A stretch of 64,000 nucleotides of DNA. Source: Diphasiastrum complanatum. Taxonomy: Eukaryota; Streptophyta; Lycopodiopsida; Lycopodiales; Lycopodiaceae. This document shows positions 43,095-54,780 of this stretch, piece by piece. The notes beneath the pieces were generated by a model. The model made no database searches. It was not told the DNA's origin and saw only the letters and a program-made list of their open reading frames with translations. Location of the stretch: positions 44,418,996-44,482,995 of the forward strand of contig CM055104.1 in assembly GCA_029204225.1 (NCBI GenBank), in the 5' to 3' direction. The position numbers and the translations under genes are program-made. How positions within the stretch are numbered: position 1 is the stretch's first letter; the number at the start of each line of letters is the position of its first letter.

Positions 43095-44411
43095 CTAGCT
43101 GTTGCAAAGAACACTGATACCAGCAACCAGATAAAAACTTCCTTTACTGCCATATTTCTCTTGAAGCTCAAGATGATTGTCAAGGTGATTGTCTAATGAC
43201 TGCAACCAAAACAAATTCACGTGTTAGACTTTCAAAATGACAATAAATACTGCAGCATCTCAGGGTTTTCTCTCAACAGGAATCAATCTAGCAAGACATC
43301 AAAGTAGCTAAAATCTGAACTAGTTGAGAGCTGCTTTAATTCAGCATGCTTGATAAGTTTCAATAATTGCTCCTATATTTTTTGTACATCAGGAGCTTGA
43401 TATGGCACTATCTCTATTCTTGTTATTTCTTTTCCCTCTTCATTAAGAAGGATTTCAACCCCCTTCTCTCCAAATATAATCACATCTTCATCCATTGTTT
43501 TTTCGAATGTAGTCAAAGGAGCTGTCTTCTTCTGGCGACCTCCAGAGACCTTACCATTAGCAAATAATTTACCATTAGAAACAAAAGTCTTGATTAATTT
43601 CTATCACAATTTGTACACTTCACCAAGATCGTATTGATCAAGAGTGAACTGTCATTGCAACACAATGGATTAGTAATTTCAAAATACTAAACTATAAAAA
43701 GTCCACACAATCATTTTCTGCAGGAGTCTTGATTGTGACATTATTCGAAGTGTTAAAGCATTATCTCAATTAACCGGGAGGATTTGAGACATGACTTCAA
43801 TAGGATCAACCGTTTCTGTGCCACACATATATATGAGGAGAACATACTTTATCACTAGCAGCAGGTTATGTCTACGAACCTGAGGAGAATAACAAGTGAG
43901 ACTACCATAGATCTCATTTTTCAATCACTTATTTTGTTTCAGTTTAAATACGAAGGGAACTGCTGCATGTTCCCCCATTTCTGTATGGTAAAAGTTTCAT
44001 GATTTGAATCACCACAGCATACCACCTTGGTAGTGAGCTCGAGCCACTAAATATTTGGTGTCTGTTGTCTGGCATCATGCTTTTCCAACCAAACCCTTGC
44101 ATCAACCTTTTATTTTGGAACATTCAAAATCTCTATTGTTATTTCTATTTTAACTTATCAAGCATCCTACTGCATATTCCGAAAGTTCATATCTTGCTTC
44201 AGTGCATCCTACTGCATCTGTAGTGAGCTCGAACCATAACTGTACTATTTTGTGTCTGTGGTGTGCGGTAACATGATTTTTCAACCAAATTATTGCACCA
44301 ACCTTTTAGTTTGGAACATTCTTTTGATTTGAAATATTTCTTCACAAAAATTATATGGGTAGTCATTATTCTATGGACTGTCAATAAAATCGCTGATAAG
44401 GCTCGTATTGT

Positions 44412-44509
44412 AACTTGCCAGTTAAACTACAATCATCAAGTACGTTGCACAGTTACAAATAACTTGCCAGTTAAACTACAATCATAACTACGTTGCACAT
44501 TTACAAATA
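44412..44509. repeat. Tandem duplication, about 50-bp unit
   Basis: aacttgccagttaaactaca followed by atcat...acgttgcaca.ttacaaataa occurs twice in succession with only a few differences. Confidence 0.88.
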
Positions 44510-45269
44510 AGTGCTTGCCGTTTTAATTTGCTTTGATCGAACTCCTATCGTGCTACATACCTATCTAAGATGTATTTAAGGCATGACAGTAAAAGTGTGT
44601 AATAGACTCGAGAAAAGTGGCCCAAAGCTTTCTGGAGTTCAGGTAAGCAGACCTTCTGCATCGGCTGTTGCAAAGTGGCCTAAAAATCTATCCTTACTTG
44701 TCATTATAGCAGCTCTAACAAGGTCCAAATTAACACTGGAATCTCAAATTTCATGCCATACTGCATCGATGAGCAGAATCCAAGAGTGAGTCATCAAGAT
44801 CAACGCTAGGGCCTTGTTGAGATAAGCAAGTCAAATCTGGTACAAGAACTGTGTCTGTTAATTTAATCCATGCACGGAAGTTCATGAAAATTATGGCTTC
44901 TAAGGCTCTGTCAGGGAGTGTGGCGACACTATACGAACACAAGCACCCCATTACAGACAACCAACTTGTCTACTTGTTGTCAAGAACAAGCAACATAACC
45001 TGCCAATGGTAGAATTTCGACGGGTCGTACACTAAAAACACCAGTCTAAAAATATCTAATTCACAACCCGCTAAATCTAGCGAAGTTTTCTAAGGATTCT
45101 GGATCTTATAATAACCCTAGATATTTGTCTAAATCTCATTGAAGCTCTCAATTCCTATCAGTCTTACGAAGATTAGATTGAACTGCAATTGCTCAGATGT
45201 TTTCGAACTCTTATCATATTATAAACAATAGAGCAACAATTCAGAGCTTCCTTCCTGAGGAAGTTAAAA

Positions 45270-45545
45270 ATAAGAGACAGCACAAACAGAAACGAATTAC
45301 ATAAAGTCGGGGGACTGCAATTACATCTTCAAATAGACAAAAATTAGCTTAAAAAATGCAGAAATAGCGCAAATTCATGATAACAGTACCTGAACTATCC
45401 TGGCGAAGAGAGAACGGACAAAAACAAATTACAGAGAGTTGAGCAGACTTGAATTCACATCTTTGAAGCACAGAAAAGGCTCTATGTACACAGAAATGAC
45501 GCGAATTTCTGATAACAGAGCCTCAATAATCGTGGCGAATTAACG
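45270..45545. repeat. Diverged tandem duplication of about 130 bp
   Basis: Two successive segments share the order aca.aaac.aattaca.a.agt, then agacttg/ggactgc, aattcacatctt or aattacatctt, agaaat..cgc.aatt and tgataacag. The order is kept but many bases differ, so this is an older duplication within the first intron of the unknown gene. Confidence 0.6.
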
Positions 45546-45950
45546 TTTGTTTGGGAAATTTACTGTTCCTGCTTTGATTTTCCTCTGACAAGAGACAGAC
45601 AAGTCAAATGGATCAAACATCCGATCCCAAGATACAGTGATTCTTTCAGCGACTTCGACACCAACGCCATTGTCACCAATAATTTTATGAGACGCTTCCG
45701 TCCTTATCTTCTTCATCATCGTTTCCCAAATTAAGCATTCCCCATCTTCTTGGCCATGCTCCTTCCTCCCTCCCATCTTTTATGGCGTAATGCCTCAGTA
45801 ATTTTTATTTCCTTAAAAAAAAAAAAAATTGAAGACTTCCATATTTCCTTAACGACTTCCATATTTCTTAATTTGTACTTGATATCTACCTACACCCATG
45901 TCTCCTAGCTCCTATGGGATCCAACAATACATTTATTGACCAGCCACAAG

Positions 45951-46167
45951 AGGACATGCAACCCTATATTTGTATGGTTACTTAATTACGTATAGGACAT
46001 GCAACCGTATGTTTGTATGGGTACTTAGTCATGTATAGGTCATGCAAACGGTATACCAATATGGTTACTTAATTATGTATAGGACATGCAACTGTATATT
46101 TGTATGGTTACTTAATCATATATAGGACATGCAACCGTAATTCTGTATGGTTACTTAATCATGTATA
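45951..46167. repeat. Minisatellite, five copies of a 43-44 bp unit
   Basis: Copies start at 45951, 45994, 46037, 46081 and 46124, each of the form aggacatgcaaccgtatatt followed by tgtatggttacttaatcatg and tat. Units differ by a few bases. It lies just upstream of the unknown gene. Confidence 0.93.
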
Positions 46168-46540
46168 ATTCTAAAATGACAATGGGAGAATCCCCCTTTG
46201 TCTGTGTTCCACTTGAGAAGGGGGTTGGGGTTGTGCCTCAGGGCAAAAAGTCATTTGGAAGGGGCCCTTCCCTGCCGTAATTTCCTTTCATACATTTTTT
46301 TTGTTAGATTTTCTTTTTGGTGTAGTTTTTTTTTACACACACCTTCCGGGGAGAAGGTGCACGTAAAATGAATTTTACGTGCACCTGGGAAAAAAAAGGG
46401 AGCGCACCTGAAAAATTTTATGTGCACCTGGGAAAAAAAAGGGAGTGCACCGTTTTCTTCTTGAAAATGTTAAAAATGATATTATGAAAGAGGGAAGGTG
46501 GCCCTCTGAGGAAGTTATGCCCTTGGCTTAAGACCCTTCT
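46168..46540. other. Non-coding, contains gtgcac inverted and direct repeats
   Basis: At 46350-46450 gtgcacgtaaaat is followed by its near-complement attttacgtgcac, then two direct copies of gtgcacctgggaaaaaaaag. A probable small foldback or MITE relic, borders not defined. Confidence 0.4.
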
Positions 46541-47533
46541 TGTTGGTGCTCTCGAATAGATTAGGTGCGAAAGAAGAGACACAACTCCAACATAGAGAAA
46601 TTTACAAGATCTTTACCAAACTACAACATCAACAGAGATATTGACTTAGATCGAATGGAGGAATGTCTTGGTAGGTCTCAGAGACAACCATGAAAGGAGC
46701 GAATAATTAGGCGTTCTAGATAGCCATGCTTCCTTCAAGATTAGACATTCCGAATTGAGTGAGTGTCAATTGAGAAAGAAAATTATCAGAAAGCATTCGA
46801 AGTGCAATACACATAAGAAAATAGAGAATCTGAATTAAGCAGTTGTGAATACAACGATCAGATCACAATCCTCTGTCCAAGAATGGTTCACAATAATGGG
46901 TGCACTGTGTGCAGTTATCTTACTTAGCTAGCTACAGATTAAATGACTATCTCTATTCCTTGAATGGCTTTCACTCTCTCTAAGATCTCTGATCCTATGG
47001 AATCAGATAATTAAGACACGGGAGTTCACGTATGAACTCTAATTCACTCTTCTCCACTTGCATGTGTTCATTACATATTGTCTCATCAGTTACTCATCAT
47101 CTTTTACATAAGTTGTTGTTATGTATATATACAAGGAGCAGTTATAATGATTGCGTAGGCAACGAGCATGATACAATGCAGTTACTAAAAGGTGCTAAAG
47201 TGAACTGTGATGTGGTCTGCGTTTGGACTGGTCAGTGTAGATGACGTGGACCTCAACTCGAAGACTTTGAGTTCGTAGGTGATCGAAGAGGAGTAGTCGA
47301 AAATCTCGAACTCGAAAAGTTCGTCGTCAATCCCGCTTTTGCTCCAGCTGATTGATTGCACAGACCTTCAACTTCAGTAAGTAAGATTTCAATGTTGTCG
47401 CAAAGAGAGAGTTTGTATTTACGTAATATATTAGTGCTCAAGAATTGAGACGAACTCGAATGATTCTTGTTCCGATGATGTGAATACTAATGAGTCGAAC
47501 CATGGTGAGTTGGAGTGATGCTTAATTGCAACA
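46541..47533 (-). repeat. Copia 3' LTR, 993 bp
   Basis: On the minus strand it starts TGTTGCAATTAAGC directly after the polypurine tract taaagggggg (complement of 47534-47543) and ends GCACCAACA at 46541, giving TGTTG/CAACA ends. The 5' LTR of the same element is not present, so no age estimate is possible. Confidence 0.8.
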
Positions 47534-47543
47534 CCCCCCTTTA

Positions 47544-50168
47544 AGCTTAACTCCTAGGATCCTAAATGAAATTGATCAAGCTACATAATGTAACATGCTT
47601 TTCTCTTGACAGAGGCTTAGTCAAGATATCAGCCAACATACTGGCAATAGGACAGTAACTTAATTCAACATCTTTATTCTGAACTTTCTCTCTAAGAAAA
47701 TGAAATTGAAATTCAATATGTTTAGTTCTAGAGTGAGTTCGTGGATTCCGTAGAGCAATGCAGCTCTGATTGTCGCAATAGAGTATAGTTGGATTGACTT
47801 GTAAGATCATAACATCCTGAAGCAATCTTCTGAGCTAGCTAATTTCCTTCACTACAGAGGTAGCGGCGACATATTCTGATTCTGTGGAGGACAAAGAAAT
47901 GCATTCATGCTTTCAACTATTCCATGAAATGGGTCCACCAGCTAGAAAGCAAAAATAGCTAGAAGTGGATTTTCTCATGTCCACATTACCAGCCCAATCA
48001 GAGTCAGAATAACTACTTAATGTCAAGGCATCCTTTGTATTTCCATTATAACACAAAGCATAGTGCTTAGTGGCTTGTATGTATCTTAGTACTCTGAGTA
48101 GAGCCTTCTAGTGAGGTAGGCCGAAGTTGGACATAAACTGTGACAATGTGCTGACTGTAAATGCTAGATAAGGTCTGGTGCAGACCATGACATACATGAT
48201 CAATCACTGATAGGGGTAGTTGCACATCTGTTTCTTCTCTACATCAGTCTTCAGGCACATATCCTTTGACAGTTTGAATCCTGGGTCTATAGGCGAGTCT
48301 ATTGACTTGCAGTTTTTCATGCCATACCTATAGAGTACACTGGTTAGATATCTTTCTTGACTTAGTGTGATACTTCTCTTCACTATGTCTCTGGTTATCT
48401 CGATCCCCAGAAGGTAGTGCATTGGGCCTGAATCAGTCATTTCGAATTCCTTCGACAGAAGAGTCTTCGTTTCATGAAGCAACTGATTCGAATTGCTAAT
48501 GAATCAACATATAGAGCTATTATGACATAGCTTGAGACTCTGTGTTTGAGATAAACATTAGAGTCATACTTTATGTTCTTGGCCTTGAAGGACGTAACCT
48601 TCAAGTTGATAGATATAGATATCTTCTTGTATATGTTCGTTTAGAAAGGCAGTATGAACATCCATATGGTGGATCTTCGATGGCTGCGAAGGCGAATAAA
48701 GATCGAATTGACTGAAGTCTTACTACTAGACTGTATGTCTCAATGTAATCAATCTCATAGGTTTGTCCGTAACTTTGACGACTAAACGAGCTTTCCGTCT
48801 GGCTGTTGAACCATTTGGATTGAGCTTCAACTTGAAGATCCACTTAGTGTCAATAATCTTTGCATCTGCAAGACCTTTGACAAGACGTCACGTCTTGTTC
48901 TTCATCAATGAATTGTACTCAGCATGCATGACAGAATGCCAGTTGTCTGCATTCGAATTTGACAATGCTTCTGTTATTGAAGTGGGTTCATCATCACTGA
49001 TGAATGCCTGAGGGATGAAACGATTAGGTTCTTGTCGATGTCGTGCAGATCTCCGAACAATAGCTGGTTGCTGAGATGATGATTCTCCTTGTGCGACAGG
49101 GATACCTTCGATGTCCGTCGGAACAGTCGCAGGTCGAGGCTAGTCGATGGTGATGGGAGTCATTGGGACGAAGTCTTGCATTGGCTGCTTCTGCTCGAAG
49201 TCGAAGAATTTGTTTTCGAGGAAGACGACATCTCAACTAACTGAGATTCGGCTCGTTTCGACATCATAGATTTGATAGGCCTTATGTGATGTGGAGTATC
49301 CAATAAAGATACTCCTGTAGCTGACAAGGTCAAGCTTCTTTCTCAGATTAGAGGGAATATGTACATAGCAAAGATAACCGAACACTCAGAGGTCTCGTAG
49401 ACTCGGTTTGTAGCCATAGAAGCTTCGAAGGGAGTCTTTGAGTTGACTGCTTTGGTACTCGAATAGTTCTGTAGATAGCAAGCAGGCTATTGAAATAGCT
49501 TCAGCCCAAAATTTCTTGGTGAGCTGAGCATTTGACATCATCGATCATGCTGCTAATGTTCTGTTCTTCCTTTCAGCTACTCCATTCTGCTGTGGTGTGT
49601 AGCTAGTGGTGAACTGATGATGAATGCCGAATGATGCCAAATAGTCAAACATTTCGTTTGACAGAAACTCTCCACCACTGTTAGTACGAAGGGTCTTGAG
49701 TCGTTGACTAGTCTTTGTCTCAGCAAACTATTTGAAGTCTTTGAAACAGTTAAAAGCCTTAGACTTTTCTTGATGAACATAATGCTGGTAAATCTAGAAT
49801 AATCATCAAGAAAAGTGACAAAGAATAGTGCAGAACTCGAAGAGGAAATATTCATAGGGCCGCATAGATCACTATGTATTAATTCTAGAATGGACTTAGC
49901 TCTAGTGGCTTGTCCCTTTGGGAATCTTGATCTAGGTTGTTTGCCTAGTAAGCACATCTCACAGACATGTCGAATGTCGGTGGAGGCAACATTAAGATTT
50001 AAATCCTTGAGCATGCTATACAAGATTGATCTCATGTTTAGATGTCCTAATTTTGATGCCATAATTGGGCATTTGAAGTACTCACATTTGTGGAAAGTGC
50101 ATATTTGTGACTCAGAATCTACAAACTACCTTCTTTGTTTGTACAACGGCAAGTCGGGTCTAATCTAA
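47544..50168 (-). pseudogene. Ty1-copia pol, 5' truncated (integrase, RT, RNase H)
   Basis: Minus-strand order: GAG-pre-integrase with LGHLNMRSILYSMLKDL and CEMCLLGKQPRSRFPKG; integrase with LIHSDLCGPM and FVTFLDDYSRF; RT with MDVHTAFLNEHIQEDIYIYQ, then ALYVDSLAI, where the second Asp of Y-V-D-D is Ser; LGIEITRDIVKRSITLSQER; RNase H with ILYCDNQSCIALRNPRTHSR, KHIEFQFHFLREKV and ADILTKPLSREK. A deletion joins GQEHKV directly to YDSNVYLKH, removing the usual S-L-Y-G-L-K-Q-A block. Gag is missing. It ends at about 50168, about 0.26 kb before the LTR of the next element. Confidence 0.85.
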
Positions 50169-50424
50169 CTAGGAGCCTTGAGATGGCTTCCTACATTAAA
50201 CTAGCATTCTATAAACTTGTACAAAGCTTGCAAAAAACACCAAGAAATCTAAAACAGATTCACACATCATTAATAAACTACTATCATGCACAAGGAGGGA
50301 GTTGGAAGAGAAGGAAAAGAAGAGAGGGGAATGGAGGGAGAGAGGGGAGAGAGAGGGATTGGAGGAAGAAGAGTATAAGGAGATGGAGAGAGAGGAGAAA
50401 GAGAGAAAGAGGAGAAGGAGATGG
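50169..50424. other. Purine-rich spacer
   Basis: 50291-50424 is nearly all purine on the plus strand (ggaggga..gagaggag). It separates the two copia elements and encodes nothing recognisable. Confidence 0.6.
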
Positions 50425-51279
50425 TGTTGGAAATTAAGTCCATAGTTGTCTCCTTGGTGAATGACTAATTTCTATTTCAAGATTCTTATTGTACGTTTAT
50501 TGATCATTGATCTAGGGTCAGGTGAAACCAACTTTGGTTCTATGTTTGCTCATCTGATACCTGTAGGAATCATAACTTAGACAGCCAAATTATCTGAAGA
50601 ACGTCTACAACGGGCTTCCGACTAATCTCCAGCAAATAGGAACCAATCCTATCATATTTCAAATTCAGATGTTAAGTTCAATAATTTGAAGATCATTGAA
50701 GACTTGGCCATCTTCAAGAACTTCCATGAATTAGCATTGAGAACAACTCTGCAAATATACACTAAGTGTTGCAACAGTCTACAGAAATACACTAAGTGTG
50801 CAATAGTCTGTAGAAATGAACTATATTTTTAACAGTGTCGTTTTTTTCCGAAATGAAATAGTGTCGGCTTTTTTCAAAATGCTACATTTCAGCATATTTC
50901 AACAATTCAACTATTTTTCAACAGTGTCGGCTTTTCCGCATTTCCCCGAAATGCGACAGTGTCGGCTTTTTCGTACTTTCTCAAAAAATGCAACACCTGG
51001 CTTCAACTTCTTCCTTTCAACTATTTTTCAGAAGTTAACTGTTTTAAAGAATTGTCATCTTTTTGAGGGCATCTTTGCATTTTTACAGGCATTGTCGGCT
51101 TTTTCACAAAATCTCGAAGAGAGAGAATCCTGACAGTCGTCTATTTTCAACGAGGAACGTTCCAGGCACTTCCCAGAATTTGTGAAGTGAGAAAAAGCCA
51201 CTTCACATAAAATTCGAAGTGAGAGATTTGCAGCATCCTCATCCACGTCAACATTCCCTGATTCGTTGACCGTATATAC

Positions 51280-51821
51280 CAGTGTTGGATATAGGTGCCC
51301 GATTGATATCAACAATGGTATCGTAGACTCATACTTGCCCGATATATGATTTTGTGATACTACGGTCGATACCCGACTCGAGCTGGTTTTAGCTAGTCAA
51401 TGCACATATCGATACCCGAATTAGGGGCAAAACATTCGAATTTAACATGGTATCAATATGATATTCGTTTTTAGTTAGTTTCGAAATTTTACATATGTGA
51501 TAAATATTATTCATGGTGTCCCAAAGACATTGGTGGGCACCAACAAAGTATTGGCCTTTAAAATCATATGCATATTACATTTAAAGAGGTCATGCTTTTC
51601 ATTAAATGCATACTACCCTTTATAAAATGGCTAAGTATAGAAAAAAAAATTATATACTCATACCCGGGTTTATAATCGACTGCAATACCCAAGTCGGTTG
51701 ATACCAGCCACCAATTTACAAAACATATTGATATTGATACCCGAAAGGTACCAAATTTTTTTAAAAAGTATAATATCAAGACCCGGTTGGTATTAAAAAT
51801 ATCAATACCCACCCAACACTG
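51280..51821. mobile_element. hAT-type MITE, 542 bp, with perfect 8-bp target duplication
   Basis: Flanking direct repeats GTATATAC at 51272-51279 and 51822-51829 are identical. Ends are CAGTGTTGGAT...ACCCAACACTG, the classic CAGTGTTG start of hAT elements. Inside, motifs such as gatacccg and cgggt(a/t)tc recur in both orientations. There is no coding capacity. It inserted into the copia LTR, so it is younger than that element. Confidence 0.92.
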
Positions 51822-51952
51822 GTATATACCATGTACTGTTGTCACACAAGCCAAATACTTCCAAGAACATTGTTTTAGTAATATTGGAAGAACTTCTTGA
51901 TTTTGGAACAAATTAATTTATCTATCTATCTTCTCTAGTACATGCTTGTATT

Positions 51953-51970
51953 CTCGAACTTAAGTTCGAG
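51953..51970. repeat. 18-bp perfect palindrome in the LTR
   Basis: CTCGAACTTAAGTTCGAG, followed within 40 bases by a gagca/tgctc stem and a second aacttaagttcga. Such clusters in an LTR could be protein-binding sites, which is inference only. Confidence 0.7.
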
Positions 51971-52764
51971 CAAATGAGCATGTGCTCAAACTTAAGTTCG
52001 ATCATAGGTCTTTGTCAAGTTTCTGCAATTGAACTTAATTTTGAGCATAGGAACTCATAAAAGAAAAGAATGGGATTTGAAATTGACCCACAATTACTAA
52101 AACAATGTTCAAGTACAACGACTTACCTAATTAGTTGACAAATATTTACTGTAATTAATACATGGATGAATTCTATAAATGGATCATCCAGGCACACTCT
52201 ACGTGATGCTCCGTCCATGAGATGAATGATTTTGAGCCTCCCAGTTACGCCGTCATTCTGGTTGTAACTGCTATTTTGTTGTGCTTCAGTGTAATATAGC
52301 AGCAACATGCTTTTCTATCTGTGTATAACATAGATGAATGCTTGTTGTGATTCGAATGCACTTCATTGCTATTTGATAACAATTGTTCAGTCACTCTGAT
52401 CAAAACATGGACATCTACGACTCCTCAGCTTCTGATCAGATGATGGCTATCTTTGATGCCTGAGGAACTTGTGCTATCGCACTCCTCGGTCAATCTATTT
52501 CAGAACTAAACTTCTAACTGAATCCATTTTTCAGTAATACTACACACAAACCATTTCTAATCTCTTCGATGGACTATACTCTTTTTTGTTTTTGTGAGTA
52601 TGAACTAGTTTATAAGATCCTGTTGGGCAACAAAATATTTAAGTTGTGATTATACTTAGCATAAACATTCTATTAGACTGTTTTTGCATCTTGCAGCCCA
52701 TTGCAATGGGAGAGCTGTTCCGCAAATATTCCTGCTCTCTTTTCCGTTTGTGTTCTTCATAGAT

Positions 52765-52776
52765 TGGTATTAGAGC
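52765..52776 (+). promoter_or_regulatory. Primer-binding site for initiator-Met tRNA
   Basis: TGGTATTAGAGC, one base different from the canonical copia PBS TGGTATCAGAGC, five bases after the LTR end. It is where reverse transcription would start. Confidence 0.85.
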
Positions 52777-52829
52777 GTAGCTCAAATAAACCGAGAGATT
52801 AAGTCTGTTCTTTTTGTATTACTATTAAC

Positions 52830-53620
52830 ATGTCTCATGTTGGTAGCTCTTCGTCTTCATCATCCAACGAAGCTAGAATCATTGACAAGTTCAATGGTTC
52901 TAACTTTTACATATGGAAGTTAAAACTTCGGATGATGTTGATAGATAGAGATCTTTGGGATGTAGTAGAAGGTGTTGACCTGAAACTAGAAGATGATGAT
53001 CAAGCATAGGCATGGAAAATCAAATATCAGAAGGCCTTAGCATGTATCACACTCAATTTGGCCGACTCTCAAATATCTTATGTTACCACGTGCAAAACCT
53101 CAAAGGATGCATTAGATTTGTTATCAAGTCTGTATGAGACTCATGATGTACCACTAGGTTGCACCTTAGAAGGAAGTTCTTTACTCTTAGCATGTTTGAT
53201 TCTACTGCCATCACTTCTCACATCAACAACTTCAAATCTTTAATGGATCAGTTATCAGTTGTAGGATGTGCTATTCAAGATGATAATGCCATTGTGATCT
53301 TGTTTTCTTCTCTTCCAAAGTCGTATGAGAACTTTGTGGTGATGATCTCCACACAACCTGACCTCACTCTTCAAAAGGTGATCGATCATCTTCTTCAAGA
53401 AGAAATGCGGAGAAAAACCAGCGGCCTGTCCATCAAAGACAAATCGCTGGTCCTATACACCAAGAAGAAAGACTATTCCAAGGACAAGAATCAAGTGCAG
53501 TAGCAGCAACAACAGAAGCCTCACACTTAGTGGATCACACAAGAAGCTTTTCTACAAATATTGCAAGAGAGCCAATCATGACATCAAAGAGTGTCGTATC
53601 CAAAGAAGCAACAATAGCAG
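52830..53620 (+). pseudogene. Copia gag (UBN2 type) with degenerate zinc knuckle
   Basis: It begins MSHVGSSSSSSSNEARIIDK and FNGSNFYIWKLKLRMML, the usual copia gag start. TAG at 53007 interrupts it, and a frameshift near 53155 leads into MFDSTAITSHINNFKSLMDQ and IVILFSSLPKSYENFVVMI. After TAG 53503 and another shift comes the knuckle YKYCKRANHDIKEC, where the first Cys of C-x2-C-x4-H-x4-C is Tyr. Confidence 0.85.
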
Positions 53621-53638
53621 CAGCCAAATTCCTCCAAT

Positions 53639-54607
53639 GTGGTGGAATTCAAGGAGCAAGACACACATCTATTAATGGATTACAACAATGACAACGAAGA
53701 CCATGATAACTGGTATCTGGACAACAGCGCTACCCAACACATGACCTCTCACAAGGAATGGTTTACCGAGTATACAACTTACAACATAGATCAATTCATC
53801 TACCTCGGAGAATCAAGCACCCTACGCATGGAAGGCAACGGGACAGTCAAGATGGTGTTCAAAAACGATCTTTTTATTTATGTCACCAATGTTCTTCACG
53901 TACCTCAGTTGTCCTAGAACCTGTTGTCAGTCTCTAAGATAACTAATGAGGGCTACACTGTTACTTTCTCATATGAGCAGTGTACAATCTTCAATGAAGA
54001 TACTACTCTGACTACATGCACTAGAGTCGGAAATCTTTACGTACTCTCTAATTCAGTTGCATTAGCTAACATCTCTCATGGAAATTTAAACGATAATGCT
54101 ATTCTGTGGCATAGTTGATTTGGACACGTGAATACAAGGTCACTTTCCTATATGCATTGTAGTAATTTAGTTGATGAATTAAATTTTCCTTCTTCATTGG
54201 ATAGAAAATCTTTCTTTTGTGAATCATGCATCTATGGGAAGCACTCTAAAAACAAGTTTTCCAAATCACATTCCATAAAAAAAAAGCATGTATTGGATCT
54301 TGTACATAACGATCTTTGTGGTCCAATGCCAACTCTGTCCTTAGGAGATGCTCCTAATAAACATAAAGTTTACAAAGTTTATGATCCATCCACCAATGTA
54401 GTAGTTGTCTCTAGGGATATAATATTTCAAGAGCATACATACTATGATTTCAAACAACCATCGATAAACGATGCTATGCAATTTCATCCTATTTTACGTA
54501 GCATGGAATCTTCCAACGATAATGTTTCTTCTACAGAACCTGTAGCTATAGCTACAGAAGCCGAGCAACCGACAATACCTCTCATCAGACCATACCAAGC
54601 CAGCTAG
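53639..54607 (+). pseudogene. Copia protease and GAG-pre-integrase, integrase core deleted
   Basis: WYLDNSATQHMTSHKEWF is the protease region, with the catalytic D-S/T-G motif altered to D-N-S. VLHVPQLS, TAG at 53915, and NLLSVSKIT follow. GAG-pre-integrase gives ILWHS, TGA, FGHVNTRSL and CESCIYGKHSKNKFSKS, then HNDLCGPM. Within ten residues the text becomes DAPNKHKVYKVYDPSTN and VSRDIIFQE, which normally lies after the integrase catalytic core. The deletion therefore removes the whole core. Confidence 0.85.
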
Positions 54608-54780
54608 AGCAGATCTGGAGAAAATAAAAAAGAAGCATCATCGCATCCTGGTCAACCAAACGTCTGCAGATCCTCACGGACTCGGACAGTTCCTGAGAGG
54701 TATACACCTCAATCATTCTAGACTTCATCAGAAGAACCGGAGAGCCTAGCCGAAACAATTAACTCCAAGGATGTTGTGAA

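Larger units (their letters stand above)
43095..45776 (-). pseudogene. Unrecognised multi-exon host-like gene, probable pseudogene
   Basis: Minus-strand pieces flanked by plausible splice sites suggest an old gene. Exon 1 from ATG 45776 (MGGRKEHGQEDGECLIWETM ... FPNK, donor near 45542). A piece with LPDRALEAIIFMNFRAWIKL and DLDDSLLDSA (about 44930-44768). RAAIMTSKDRFLGHFATADA and KALGHFSRVYYTFLLSCLKY before a gtatgt donor (about 44551). An exon from 43879 (RRHNLLLVIKYVLL, VDPIEVMSQILPVN). One with EKTMDEDVIIFGEKGVEILL (about 43460). A last exon 43199-43095 (SLDNHLDNHLELQEKYGSKG and a TAG). Stops break it: TGA after ILPVN, adjacent TGA-TAG near 43600, TAG after PDVQKI. I do not know the family and infer no function. 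The exon set may be incomplete. Confidence 0.45.
50425..52759 (+). repeat. Copia 5' LTR, 2335 bp including a nested hAT MITE
   Basis: It starts TGTTGGAAATTAAGTCC and ends TTCTTCA, five bases before the PBS. Without the 542-bp MITE and its 8-bp duplication it would be about 1785 bp, still long for copia. It contains the gtgtcggcttttt repeats shared with 860-1240 and a palindrome at 51953. Confidence 0.8.

Noticed and set aside
45951-46167. Regular repeat array that might suggest CRISPR
   Set aside because: Units are contiguous without spacers and the genome is plant; this is a minisatellite.
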